Of a DNA stretch of 64,000 bases, positions 8,004 to 15,404 are shown piece after piece. The position numbers and the translations under genes are program-made. The notes beneath the pieces are model-generated. The model saw only the letters and a list, made by a program, of their open reading frames with translations, searched no databases and had not been told where the DNA came from. Positions within the stretch are counted from its first letter, which is position 1, and every line of letters starts with the position of its first letter. The stretch lies in contig NZ_JAUSXS010000001.1 of the NCBI RefSeq assembly GCF_030816195.1, positions 4,735,501-4,799,500 of the forward strand. Reading direction: 5' to 3'. This DNA is from Pseudomonas sp. W4I3. GTDB lineage: Bacteria; Pseudomonadota; Gammaproteobacteria; Pseudomonadales; Pseudomonadaceae.

Positions 8004-9050
8004 TTAACGCTTGAAACGTACATCAATAGTTGGGCGCAGGCGCAATACGGGATTGGCCATGCGGGTAGCGTCTTCCTGCGCGGTAGGCTCCAGAAAAGCA
8101 GAGATACGCTTGAATACACTGGCATCACGCAAAGCGCCATTGTGGCCCTGGCCCGCTGTGACGATCAGTTTGCTTTTTTCCAGTACGTGGGTAAGCACCA
8201 TCGCATCTTCCAGGTCGATGCTGATATCCCCCTTGTCATGCACAATCAAGACCGGCTGTTTTATCTGTGCAATCCATTCAGGCCCAATCTTGTCGGGATG
8301 AACACCGTAACGCAGCTGATAAAGTTTTTTCATCGCGCTGGCGATATGACGAGGCAGTTTATGGCTGAGTACATAATTATCCACTACCTCGCCGAAGCAG
8401 CACGGACTGCTGATCAGGATCATGCGCTTGAAGTGCAGCCCTTGCATGGCGGCCATACAGCCCACTAACCCTCCGGACGAGTGGCCGATCACTACCGAAA
8501 ACGGACCATACTGTCGCTCGATATCAATCACAGCGCTGGAGAGGTCGTAAAAAGACACGCCCCTGCCCGGGGACGCTCCATGTGCAGGCAGATCAGGCGC
8601 ATGCACACTGTACCCTGTTGCCTGCAGGCGCTGGGCAAGGTGCCTGAGCATGATGCTTCGACCGTCCCAGCCGTGCAGCAGCAAAACTTTCTCTGCTTGC
8701 TGATCTGATTGCGGGTAGATGAACATGTTGACGAGAGCATGTCGCCACGTGAAGTTTTCCTGCCGGCACTGCTTGAGCAACATCATCTCTGCGGGCTTGT
8801 AGGGCAATGGCCGGGTCTTTTCAAACAAGTACATGGCATACAGTGCGGACAGGTAGGACGACATCATGTCCAACGAATACAAATCAAATAATCTGATTGA
8901 ACGACACACTCGAACGTAGTGCGTCGTCGGCCTGACTTTAGCTTTCATCAGCAATGTGGGCCGCCGGTGCATCACCACCAATATACGAAGGTAATTCTGG
9001 TGGACCAGCGACACGATCAGCAGCAGCGGATAAATAACACTAAAGAACAT
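8004..9050 (-). CDS. alpha/beta hydrolase, last gene of the acyl-metabolite operon
   Basis: A 348-residue alpha/beta-hydrolase-fold protein with a hydrophobic N-terminus that may anchor it. It shows an oxyanion segment LLLHGWDGRS, nucleophile elbow GHSSGG (about residue 190), a candidate acid in VLIVHDKGD and a catalytic His in GQGHNGALRD. Likely an esterase or thioesterase acting on an acyl product; the substrate is unknown. Its start overlaps the MATE gene by 11 bp and AGGG precedes the ATG, so it is translationally coupled as the operon's last gene. A basic 30-residue tail follows the core fold. Confidence 0.85.
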   Translation of the reverse strand: MFFSVIYPLLLIVSLVHQNYLRILVVMHRRPTLLMKAKVRPTTHYVRVCRSIRLFDLYSLDMMSSYLSALYAMYLFEKTRPLPYKPAEMMLLKQCRQENFTWRHALVNMFIYPQSDQQAEKVLLLHGWDGRSIMLRHLAQRLQATGYSVHAPDLPAHGASPGRGVSFYDLSSAVIDIERQYGPFSVVIGHSSGGLVGCMAAMQGLHFKRMILISSPCCFGEVVDNYVLSHKLPRHIASAMKKLYQLRYGVHPDKIGPEWIAQIKQPVLIVHDKGDISIDLEDAMVLTHVLEKSKLIVTAGQGHNGALRDASVFKRISAFLEPTAQEDATRMANPVLRLRPTIDVRFKR

Positions 9051-10392
9051 GCTCGCGCCCTAGCTTGTTCGCGAGCCGCCAGTATTCATTGGCAAACGCC
9101 AGAAAATTGATGGCGCTGAATACAATAATGGTCGCCATGATTGGCTTCACGCTGGAGAAGTGCTCCCAACCCGCCCATAAAACTATCGCCATCGTCAACT
9201 CGATGATGACCGTCAGTATCAACACACGTCGCGCCTGATCCAGTTGCTCGAGCAGCGCCTGCAACGACGCTACAAACGCTGTCAGAAAGAACGTCGGCAA
9301 TAAAACCAGCATCATCTGGCTACTCGCCTCCCTGATCGCGCCGTCGCCGGAAAGTAGACCGATCAACGTACGCTCGCTGAAATAGACCCCGGCAGTGAGC
9401 ACCAGATAGAGCCCAGCGATAAACATTAACCCGCGGTGCAAAAGCCACTTCAGCCCTTCACCGCTGGTGACTGTCAATCGCTGGTTTATCAGGATCGCCA
9501 ACGCGGAGCCGCAGGCCACGGCAGGAATGACAATGAACATCCTGATCTTGGTAATGATCAGGAACGCGGCCACATACTGTTCGCCGGCCTTTGCTATCAG
9601 GGGAAATACCAGCAGTGAACTGAGAAACACCACGATGAACGATATGAAAATCGGCAAGCCAACCTGCTGAAGCAAACCTTTCAAGCGCGCAGTGAATGCG
9701 TGGGGGCGATCATCCTGTGCCTGGCGACCGACATGCCACACCAGCCATGTGGCAACGGGAATCAACAAACAGGACGCCAGCGCGTTAGCCACGATAATGG
9801 AATAAAAACCCAAGCCGTACACGTGGTAGCTGGTATAGCAAATCACGCCGTTCAAGAGGATGAAGGCAATCACCAGTAGCATGCTCGACGCGCTTCTGCC
9901 CTGCCCGCGCAAGGCGCTGTTGCACATTTCCAGCTGAATGAACGGCACCATCGAAAGGAAATACAGGGGAAGCGCCTCTTGATAAAAATGTTCCCCCGCG
10001 ACAGGAAGCACTCTTTCCAGCCACGGCGCAGATAAGGCCACCGCCGCACTTAGCAAGGCAATGACCACAACCCCCAACACGGCTAAAAGAAGGGTGGCGC
10101 GCAACACTTTCTGTTTTGACCAGAGGTTCACTGACCTGGCGCTGAACACTTGATTGCTGATAGCCAGACATTCCAGAATCGCCAGGAACAGAAAACTGAA
10201 CGGTTGAATCATCGACAACCAATAAATCGAGGTGGTCTCGGCGCCGTGTCCCAGAATGGCGGTCTGCATGTTTTGTGAAAAAGACACCGCAACGGCAACC
10301 ACAATCATGGGCCAGGCGAGCTTCAACAGGTCTGCGATGTCCCGTCCAGCCCCGCGGCGTTGCGACAGAACCAAGCTGGGTGATGTGTTCAC
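9040..10392 (-). CDS. MATE-family efflux protein
   Basis: A 450-residue polytopic membrane protein with about 12 predicted helices in two related halves, typical of the Na+/H+-driven MATE (NorM/DinF-like) family. The start is GTG at 10392, overlapping the previous stop by 4 bases, with GGGGGAGG upstream. Within an operon holding a condensing enzyme and an acyl carrier protein, it most plausibly exports the pathway product or protects the producer. No family-specific residue was traced; the call rests on length, helix pattern and motif similarity. Confidence 0.86.
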   Translation of the reverse strand: MNTSPSLVLSQRRGAGRDIADLLKLAWPMIVVAVAVSFSQNMQTAILGHGAETTSIYWLSMIQPFSFLFLAILECLAISNQVFSARSVNLWSKQKVLRATLLLAVLGVVVIALLSAAVALSAPWLERVLPVAGEHFYQEALPLYFLSMVPFIQLEMCNSALRGQGRSASSMLLVIAFILLNGVICYTSYHVYGLGFYSIIVANALASCLLIPVATWLVWHVGRQAQDDRPHAFTARLKGLLQQVGLPIFISFIVVFLSSLLVFPLIAKAGEQYVAAFLIITKIRMFIVIPAVACGSALAILINQRLTVTSGEGLKWLLHRGLMFIAGLYLVLTAGVYFSERTLIGLLSGDGAIREASSQMMLVLLPTFFLTAFVASLQALLEQLDQARRVLILTVIIELTMAIVLWAGWEHFSSVKPIMATIIVFSAINFLAFANEYWRLANKLGREHVL

Positions 10393-11033
10393 ACACCCTC
10401 CCCCAGGCTATCGCGCTGTGGCAGGCCGTGATGACGGGTAGTCTTGCCATACAGGCTGTAAATCATCATCGAGAGATAAGACAGCGTGTGGGTCGCGCCA
10501 AGCAGATAGCCATGGCCTCCCATCAATTTTTCCGCTCTGTTGGTCAATTGGGTGATGTGCCAATGGTCCTCTTCAGCGTCCTGGAAATCCTGCGCCTCGA
10601 TCCGCATGCCCCACTGCAACGACAACAGGCTGCAGTGGCTGCTCAGATCCGCGAACTCGGCTTTGATCAGCTGATGCCGGGTGGCTTTCACGCCAAAGCT
10701 TCTGCGAGCGGACAAGTGTGTCCAGCTCATGCCCAGCATGCGGGTCAACAGGCCCAGGCGGGCAGCGACAGAGACCATGAGCGGGGTGTCGTCGGCAGCG
10801 ATCACTTGCTCTTCTCCCAGCCAGCGCAGGTCCAGGCCAAGGGAGGCAAGCACCCGGTCTACCTGCGCTGATGGGTCGGCCAGTGCCACATGCTGCTGGG
10901 GCACCAGTTGATAGCCCTGACTGAACGTGCGCCGGGTCTGGGGCGGCAATTCCAGGCGCAACTGCCGCACTGCCTCGGCAGGCTCATTGCCCGCAAACAG
11001 CTGATAAATCCTGTTGAACGGACGGTCAGGCAT
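10389..11033 (-). CDS. acyl-CoA dehydrogenase C-terminal-domain-like protein
   Basis: A 214-residue protein resembling only the helical C-terminal domain of acyl-CoA dehydrogenases: AARLGLLTRMLGMSWTHL, RRSFG, TRHQLIKAEFADL and the GGHGYLLG element. The N-terminal and beta-barrel domains that complete the FAD site of normal 380-residue family members are absent. It may be an acyl-ACP oxidase or desaturase subunit, or a non-catalytic relative. The start at MPDRPFNRIY (11033) has GGAG upstream and overlaps the ACP gene by 8 bp; the MATE gene overlaps its stop. The tight coupling says it works in the ACP pathway. No partner with the missing domains is in the window. Confidence 0.7.
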   Translation of the reverse strand: MPDRPFNRIYQLFAGNEPAEAVRQLRLELPPQTRRTFSQGYQLVPQQHVALADPSAQVDRVLASLGLDLRWLGEEQVIAADDTPLMVSVAARLGLLTRMLGMSWTHLSARRSFGVKATRHQLIKAEFADLSSHCSLLSLQWGMRIEAQDFQDAEEDHWHITQLTNRAEKLMGGHGYLLGATHTLSYLSMMIYSLYGKTTRHHGLPQRDSLGEGV

Positions 11034-11286
11034 ATGCACGCTCCGCCTGCAGGTGCTGCTCGATCCAGGCAATCAACTTACCGACCGAGGTGAACGCGTC
11101 CTGACTGATTTGATCAGGCTCAAACATTAATCCAGGCACTTTCTCTTCAAGCGTCAGCAAGAACTGCACAAACAACACCGAATCTAGATCGAGGTCTTCG
11201 TTAAAGTCCGTTTCCAGGCTGACCGTCACCGCCGAAGCCATGACTTCGTTAAGTGCTTTATTAATCGCCACAAGAAGATCTGACAT
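11026..11286 (-). CDS. acyl carrier protein
   Basis: An 86-residue acidic protein with the phosphopantetheine site in DLDLDSVLFVQFL; the Ser of LDSV carries the arm. The start at MSDLLVAINK (11286) follows GAGG at good spacing. It overlaps the condensing-enzyme gene by 26 bp and the next gene by 8 bp. It is not the housekeeping AcpP, which carries the site GADSLD, so it is a dedicated carrier for this operon. Confidence 0.9.
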   Translation of the reverse strand: MSDLLVAINKALNEVMASAVTVSLETDFNEDLDLDSVLFVQFLLTLEEKVPGLMFEPDQISQDAFTSVGKLIAWIEQHLQAERAYA

Positions 11287-12220
11287 GTAAAACCTCACTG
11301 GATTGGTGTCTTTCGATTAGCACGCATGAAAGCGTAACGCCCATGCCCATGGTCAGGCAGAGTATTCTTTGCCCTGTAAACTTCTTCAGCAGCGCGGACA
11401 GATTAAATAGAATATCGGCGCAGTAAGCGTGCCCATACTCGGCAATATGCTCGGTAAACAGAATGCCTTTGAACTGGAGTTTCTCCACCACGCGTTTAAG
11501 CATCGGCAGGTCCAGATTACACGGGACGATCGCGTCGATACTCTCTAGCGGAACATTGAACTGGCGCACGGCATAAAGATAAAAGTCGTGGTAATCATGT
11601 TCCAGCGACGCATATAACTCGCGTCGGCGCGCGGGTGTCTGCTTGCGGTGATTATCATAGAAGCCGGCCATGTGCCGGACGGCGGTATGTGTCACATTCC
11701 ACTGGGCAGGCCCCGCGTTGAGCAGCATCACCGCGGGCACTTCGGCCAGCACGCTGTTATCGAGCCGATTGATAGCGCTGTGAAAGGCTTTTTCTCCCGT
11801 CAACAGCAACATCGGCTCGCCACGTTTGATTAATCTGTTTTTCAGCAAGTGAACGGCCGACAAGGCGGACGAACAATGATTCAAGCTGACGCTAAGCACT
11901 TCCCAATGACCAAGCCCGCACACGTCGGCGACTTCGTGCAGCCAATCATTATCAAAAAACGTGTTATGCGTCTGGGTCTTGGCATACACCAGACAACCTT
12001 TGCGCGCTTTCAAGTGCGGGTTGGCAACGATCAGCGATTCCAGTGTTTCCACAAGCATATGTGCGTGTGTGCGGGAAGACAGCGCGACGGCATTCAGAAA
12101 ATAATAACGTTGCAATACCTTGCACGCGCCCGACTTGAGGTCGTGCGACTGTTCAAGGGTATCCAAGGGGTTTAATGAAATACGATCCGGCAACCAACAT
12201 AAATAATTAAGTGGCAGCAT
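11261..12220 (-). CDS. 3-oxoacyl-ACP synthase III-like condensing enzyme
   Basis: A 319-residue thiolase-fold protein of KAS III size. The segment SVSLNHCSSALSAVHLL (about residues 110-126) supplies the active-site Cys. A C-terminal stretch EYGHAYCADILFNLSALL is where KAS III proteins carry the His/Asn site and the G-N-T-S loop, and TMGMGVTLSCVLIER resembles the terminal G-G-G-x-T-W-G element. The diverged His/Asn region means it may make an unusual C-C, ester or amide bond rather than normal chain elongation. It is followed by its ACP with overlap. Its ATG has only a weak GGGAA upstream. Substrate unknown. Confidence 0.75.
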   Translation of the reverse strand: MLPLNYLCWLPDRISLNPLDTLEQSHDLKSGACKVLQRYYFLNAVALSSRTHAHMLVETLESLIVANPHLKARKGCLVYAKTQTHNTFFDNDWLHEVADVCGLGHWEVLSVSLNHCSSALSAVHLLKNRLIKRGEPMLLLTGEKAFHSAINRLDNSVLAEVPAVMLLNAGPAQWNVTHTAVRHMAGFYDNHRKQTPARRRELYASLEHDYHDFYLYAVRQFNVPLESIDAIVPCNLDLPMLKRVVEKLQFKGILFTEHIAEYGHAYCADILFNLSALLKKFTGQRILCLTMGMGVTLSCVLIERHQSSEVLHVRSSCGD

Positions 12221-12252
12221 AACGTTCCCGCGTGGCGTAATTTTTAGTTCAT

Positions 12253-12390
12253 CTAATTACCCACATCGTCCCAGAAACGGTTCGTGCTTTTTGCCTCAAA
12301 TTGCTTAAAACCAAGAATTTCCCATTTGCAGGTCCCACAAACGGAATTTTCCAACCACTTGATCGACTCGTCGTCTGCCGACGCGGGCAT
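12253..12390 (-). CDS. possible 45-residue peptide ahead of the condensing-enzyme gene
   Basis: A short frame starting MPASADDESIKWLENS, with two Cys spaced CGTC and ending WDDVGN, stops 32 bp before the condensing-enzyme gene on the same strand. Its composition resembles the operon more than the GST gene, and it could be the operon's first gene. No strong ribosome site is seen, the frame continues upstream into the GST gene's antisense of its end, and no family is recognised. It may be fortuitous. Confidence 0.3.
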   Translation of the reverse strand: MPASADDESIKWLENSVCGTCKWEILGFKQFEAKSTNRFWDDVGN

Positions 12391-12428
12391 TTCAGGAACG
12401 CCAACGCCAGCAGAGAGGCTGCTTGTTG

Positions 12429-13031
12429 TCAGTCCATCATCGGGACATGTCCTGGATGGCCGGCCACCCGAGCCAGCCATGCCTGTACACCCGGATAGCC
12501 CGCCAGATCAAACCCACCTTCGTGGGCCACATGGGTGTAGGCATACAACGCGATATCGGCAATCGAATACTGCTCGCCCACCAGATACGGCGTGGCTTGC
12601 AGCTGCCGCTCCATAACCTTCAGCGCCTTGTAACCGCCCTTGTGGGTGGTCTTGTATTCGTCCAGCCGGTCTGGCGGCATGTTCAGGTAAAACTGAATGA
12701 ACCGCGCCACCGCGATGTACGGTTCGTGGCTGTATTGCTCGAAGAACTGCCACTGCAACACCTGCGTACGCAACCGCGGCTCGCTCGGCAGAAACTCGCT
12801 GCCATCGGCGAGGAAGTTGAGGATCGCGTTGGACTCCCACAGGCAGGTACCGTCTTCCAGTTCCAGCACCGGGATCTTGCCGTTGGGGTTCTTGGCAAGG
12901 AATTCAGCAGTTTGGGTGTCACCCTTGAGGATATCGATATCGATCCACTGATACGGGATGCCCAGTAGGTTGAGCATCAGTTTGACCTTGTAGCAGTTGC
13001 CCGACCTGTAATCGCCATAAACCTTGTACAT
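12429..13031 (-). CDS. glutathione S-transferase family protein
   Basis: A 200-residue cytosolic GST. The N-terminal thioredoxin-like domain (MYKVYGDYRSGNCYKVKLML, then NGKIPVLELEDG with the cis-Pro, and LWESNAILNFLA for the glutathione gamma-Glu site) is followed by the all-helical C-terminal domain with YSIADIALYAYTH. The length fits soluble bacterial GSTs. It is not obviously linked to the operon downstream. The shared upstream gap with the purine permease contains a TTGTATACAA palindrome. Confidence 0.93.
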   Translation of the reverse strand: MYKVYGDYRSGNCYKVKLMLNLLGIPYQWIDIDILKGDTQTAEFLAKNPNGKIPVLELEDGTCLWESNAILNFLADGSEFLPSEPRLRTQVLQWQFFEQYSHEPYIAVARFIQFYLNMPPDRLDEYKTTHKGGYKALKVMERQLQATPYLVGEQYSIADIALYAYTHVAHEGGFDLAGYPGVQAWLARVAGHPGHVPMMD

Positions 13032-13200
13032 GGGCTCCCCTTATGCCGCTGTGTGCGCTCTGACCGAACGCTTGCGCCAACAAAGTGAGGGTAGCGGCGC
13101 ATTGTTTCAAGGCGTATTGCGCAATAAACACGCTCTCCGGTCGTGGAAGCGGCCTTTCATCCCCTTGCGCCAAGATAATCGAAAACATTATTTGCTTTAT

Positions 13201-13210
13201 TTGTATACAA
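13201..13210. promoter_or_regulatory. TTGTATACAA palindrome, candidate GntR-type operator
   Basis: Perfect 10-bp palindrome about 130 bp upstream of the purine permease. The same sequence, or TTGTACACAA, occurs upstream of puuE (21445-21454) and uraH (21250-21259). GntR/HutC-class repressors bind palindromes of this form; the protein that binds here is unknown. Confidence 0.5.
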
Positions 13211-13236
13211 AAGCATAATTCGCTTCGTGCGAGTTC

Positions 13237-13252
13237 CTGACCTACTGGTCAA
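13237..13252. promoter_or_regulatory. RutR-like operator candidate upstream of purine permease
   Basis: CTGACCTACTGGTCAA differs at two positions from TTGACCA-N2-TGGTCAA, the published E. coli RutR site for pyrimidine/purine control. It lies 85 bp before the permease start. The match is by eye and the binding protein is not in the window. Confidence 0.4.
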
Positions 13253-13337
13253 CAAACCCGCCAGTACCTCAAAGCGCTGTTGCCCACTCTGTGACCGGCG
13301 CTGGAAATAACAATAAAACGATTGAGGAGTACTCGCT

Positions 13338-14684
13338 GTGGATAGCCGCAAAACCGAAGCCCCAACCCTGGACCTCAGCCCGCCGCAGCACGGCTGGCTG
13401 GAACGCCTGTTCAAACTGCGCTTGCATGGCACCACAGTGAAGACTGAGCTGATCGCCGGCCTGACCACCTTCATCACCATGGCCTACATCATTTTCGTCA
13501 ACCCCAACATCATGGCCGACGCTGGCATCGATCATGGCGCGGCCTTCGTCGCCACGTGCATCGCCGCCGCCTTGGGCTGCCTGTTGATGGGCCTGTACGC
13601 CAACTGGCCGGTGGGCCTGGCGCCGGGCATGGGCCTGAACGCCTTTTTCACCTACACCGTGGTCGGCACCATGGGCTACCACTGGGAGACCGCGCTGGGC
13701 GCGGTGTTTATCTCGGGTGTGCTGTTCATGGGCCTTACCTTGTCTCGCGTTCGCGAATGGCTGCTCAACAGTATTCCGGTGAGCCTGCGCCACGCCATGG
13801 GCGCGGGCGTCGGGTTGTTTCTCGGGGTGATCGGCCTGAAGACCGCCGGCATCATCGTCGACAGCCCCGCCACGCTGATCAAGCTCGGTTCGCTGCACGA
13901 ACCCGCACCGCTGCTGGCGGCGGTGTGCTTCTTGCTGATTGCGATCCTCAGCTACCACCGGGTATTCGGCGCGATCCTGATCAGCATTATCGCTGTGACC
14001 CTGGCCGGCTGGGGCCTTGGCCTGGTGCACTACAACGGCATTCTTTCCACCCCGCCAAGCCTGGCGCCGACCTGGATGGCCATGGACGTCAAGGGTGTAT
14101 TCAATGTCAGCATGATCAGCGTGGTATTTGCCTTTCTTTTTGTACACATGTTCGATACAGCCGGTACACTGATGGGCGTTGCGCAACGCGCCGGGCTGGT
14201 CAATGCCGAGGGCAAGATCGATAACCTGTCCCGCGCATTGAAAGCCGACAGCGCGTCCAGCGTGTTCGGGGCCATGGTCGGCGTGCCGCCCGTGACCAGC
14301 TACGTGGAAAGCGCCGCCGGGGTTGCCGCTGGCGGGCGTACCGGGCTGACGGCCGTGACGGTGGGTGTCCTGTTTGTGGCGGCGATGTTTTTTGCTCCAT
14401 TGGCGGGCATGATTCCGGCCTATGCCACGGCGGGCGCGTTGATTTACGTGGCGATGCTGATGATGGCGAGCATGGCTCATATCAATTGGGACGAGGCCAC
14501 CGACAGCATTCCGGCCATCGTCACCGCGATCATGATGCCGCTGACCTTCTCGGTGGCCGACGGCATTGCGCTGGGCTTTATCACCTATGTTGCGTTGAAG
14601 GCTGGCACCGGTAAGTACAAGGAAATTTCCGCCAGCCTGTGGGTACTGTGTGTGATTTTTATCGCCAAATTTGTATTTCTATGA
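13338..14684 (+). CDS. purine permease, AzgA/PbuG-type NCS2 family
   Basis: A 448-residue inner-membrane transporter with about 12-14 helices. AzgA-like motifs include AGLTTFITMAYIIFVNPNIM at the first helix, GLAPGMGLNAFFTYTVV, FVHMFDTAGTLMGVA and GVPPVTSYVESAAG. The family imports adenine, guanine or hypoxanthine with protons. Translation starts at GTG 13338, with GAGGAG 9-14 bases upstream. Two purine-related operator candidates lie in its upstream gap, linking it to the catabolic cluster 7 kb away. Confidence 0.93.
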   Translation: MDSRKTEAPTLDLSPPQHGWLERLFKLRLHGTTVKTELIAGLTTFITMAYIIFVNPNIMADAGIDHGAAFVATCIAAALGCLLMGLYANWPVGLAPGMGLNAFFTYTVVGTMGYHWETALGAVFISGVLFMGLTLSRVREWLLNSIPVSLRHAMGAGVGLFLGVIGLKTAGIIVDSPATLIKLGSLHEPAPLLAAVCFLLIAILSYHRVFGAILISIIAVTLAGWGLGLVHYNGILSTPPSLAPTWMAMDVKGVFNVSMISVVFAFLFVHMFDTAGTLMGVAQRAGLVNAEGKIDNLSRALKADSASSVFGAMVGVPPVTSYVESAAGVAAGGRTGLTAVTVGVLFVAAMFFAPLAGMIPAYATAGALIYVAMLMMASMAHINWDEATDSIPAIVTAIMMPLTFSVADGIALGFITYVALKAGTGKYKEISASLWVLCVIFIAKFVFL

Positions 14685-14700
14685 AATAGCAGCAAGTTTT

Positions 14701-14748
14701 CAGCGGCAAGCTACAAGCTTTTAACTTGCGCCTTGAAGCTTGCCGCTG
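14701..14748. repeat. inverted repeat between permease and exporter genes
   Basis: CAGCGGCAAGCT (14701-14712) and AGCTTGCCGCTG (14737-14748) form a perfect 12-bp stem in the 81-bp gap. It resembles the dispersed Pseudomonas intergenic palindromes and may also act as a weak terminator. Confidence 0.6.
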
Positions 14749-14765
14749 ACTACTGGAGCAATGAA

Positions 14766-15404
14766 ATGACGATTGAAACCTGGCTGCTGTTCAGCGGCGC
14801 GGCGCTGGTGGTGATCCTGATCCCAGGCCCCCTGTCCCTGCTGATGATCAGCAACAGCTTGAACTACGGCCTGCGCCGTTCCTACCCGGCGTTCCTGGGC
14901 GGCGTGTTTGCCTCGATCTGCCTGCTGAGCGCCTCGGCCCTGGGCCTGGGCGCGTTGTTGCTGGCTTCCGAACAAGTGTTCAGCGCACTGAAGATCGTCG
15001 GCGCGCTGTACCTGTTCTACCTGGCCTGGCAGAGCTGGCAGCAATCACGCCAGCCGGCCGAGGGCGCCAGTGTGCCGCAGGTGGCATCCACCCCGCGTTT
15101 TCGCGTGCTGTTCGGCCGCGCCTTTGTACTGGGTGCCAGCAACCCCAAGGACATCCTGTTCTTTGCCGCCTTCCTGCCGCAATTTCTCAGCGCCGAGCAG
15201 GCATTCCTCCCGCAGTTGCTGACCATGATCGCCACCTGGACCGTGCTCGACCTGCTCTGCAAGCTGGGTTACGGCCTGGGGGCACAGGGCGCCGCGCGGT
15301 ATTTGCGCAGCGGCTCGGGCCAGAGCTGGTTCAACCGCATCAGTGCCGCCTTGTTCGGCTGTGCCGGCGTGGCGTCGCTGATCAAGGTTCGAGTGACAAT
15401 TTGA
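14766..15404 (+). CDS. LysE/RhtB-family amino acid exporter
   Basis: A 212-residue membrane protein with about six helices. The N-terminal family signature is IPGPLSLLMISNSLNYGLRRS, then GALYLFYLAWQ and NPKDILFFAAFLPQF. Members export basic or neutral amino acids or homoserine lactone; the substrate cannot be read here. The start ATG at 14766 follows GGAG; a longer frame from 14733 begins in the intergenic palindrome. Its 3' end overlaps the convergent toxin-like gene by 23 bp. Confidence 0.9.
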   Translation: MTIETWLLFSGAALVVILIPGPLSLLMISNSLNYGLRRSYPAFLGGVFASICLLSASALGLGALLLASEQVFSALKIVGALYLFYLAWQSWQQSRQPAEGASVPQVASTPRFRVLFGRAFVLGASNPKDILFFAAFLPQFLSAEQAFLPQLLTMIATWTVLDLLCKLGYGLGAQGAARYLRSGSGQSWFNRISAALFGCAGVASLIKVRVTI

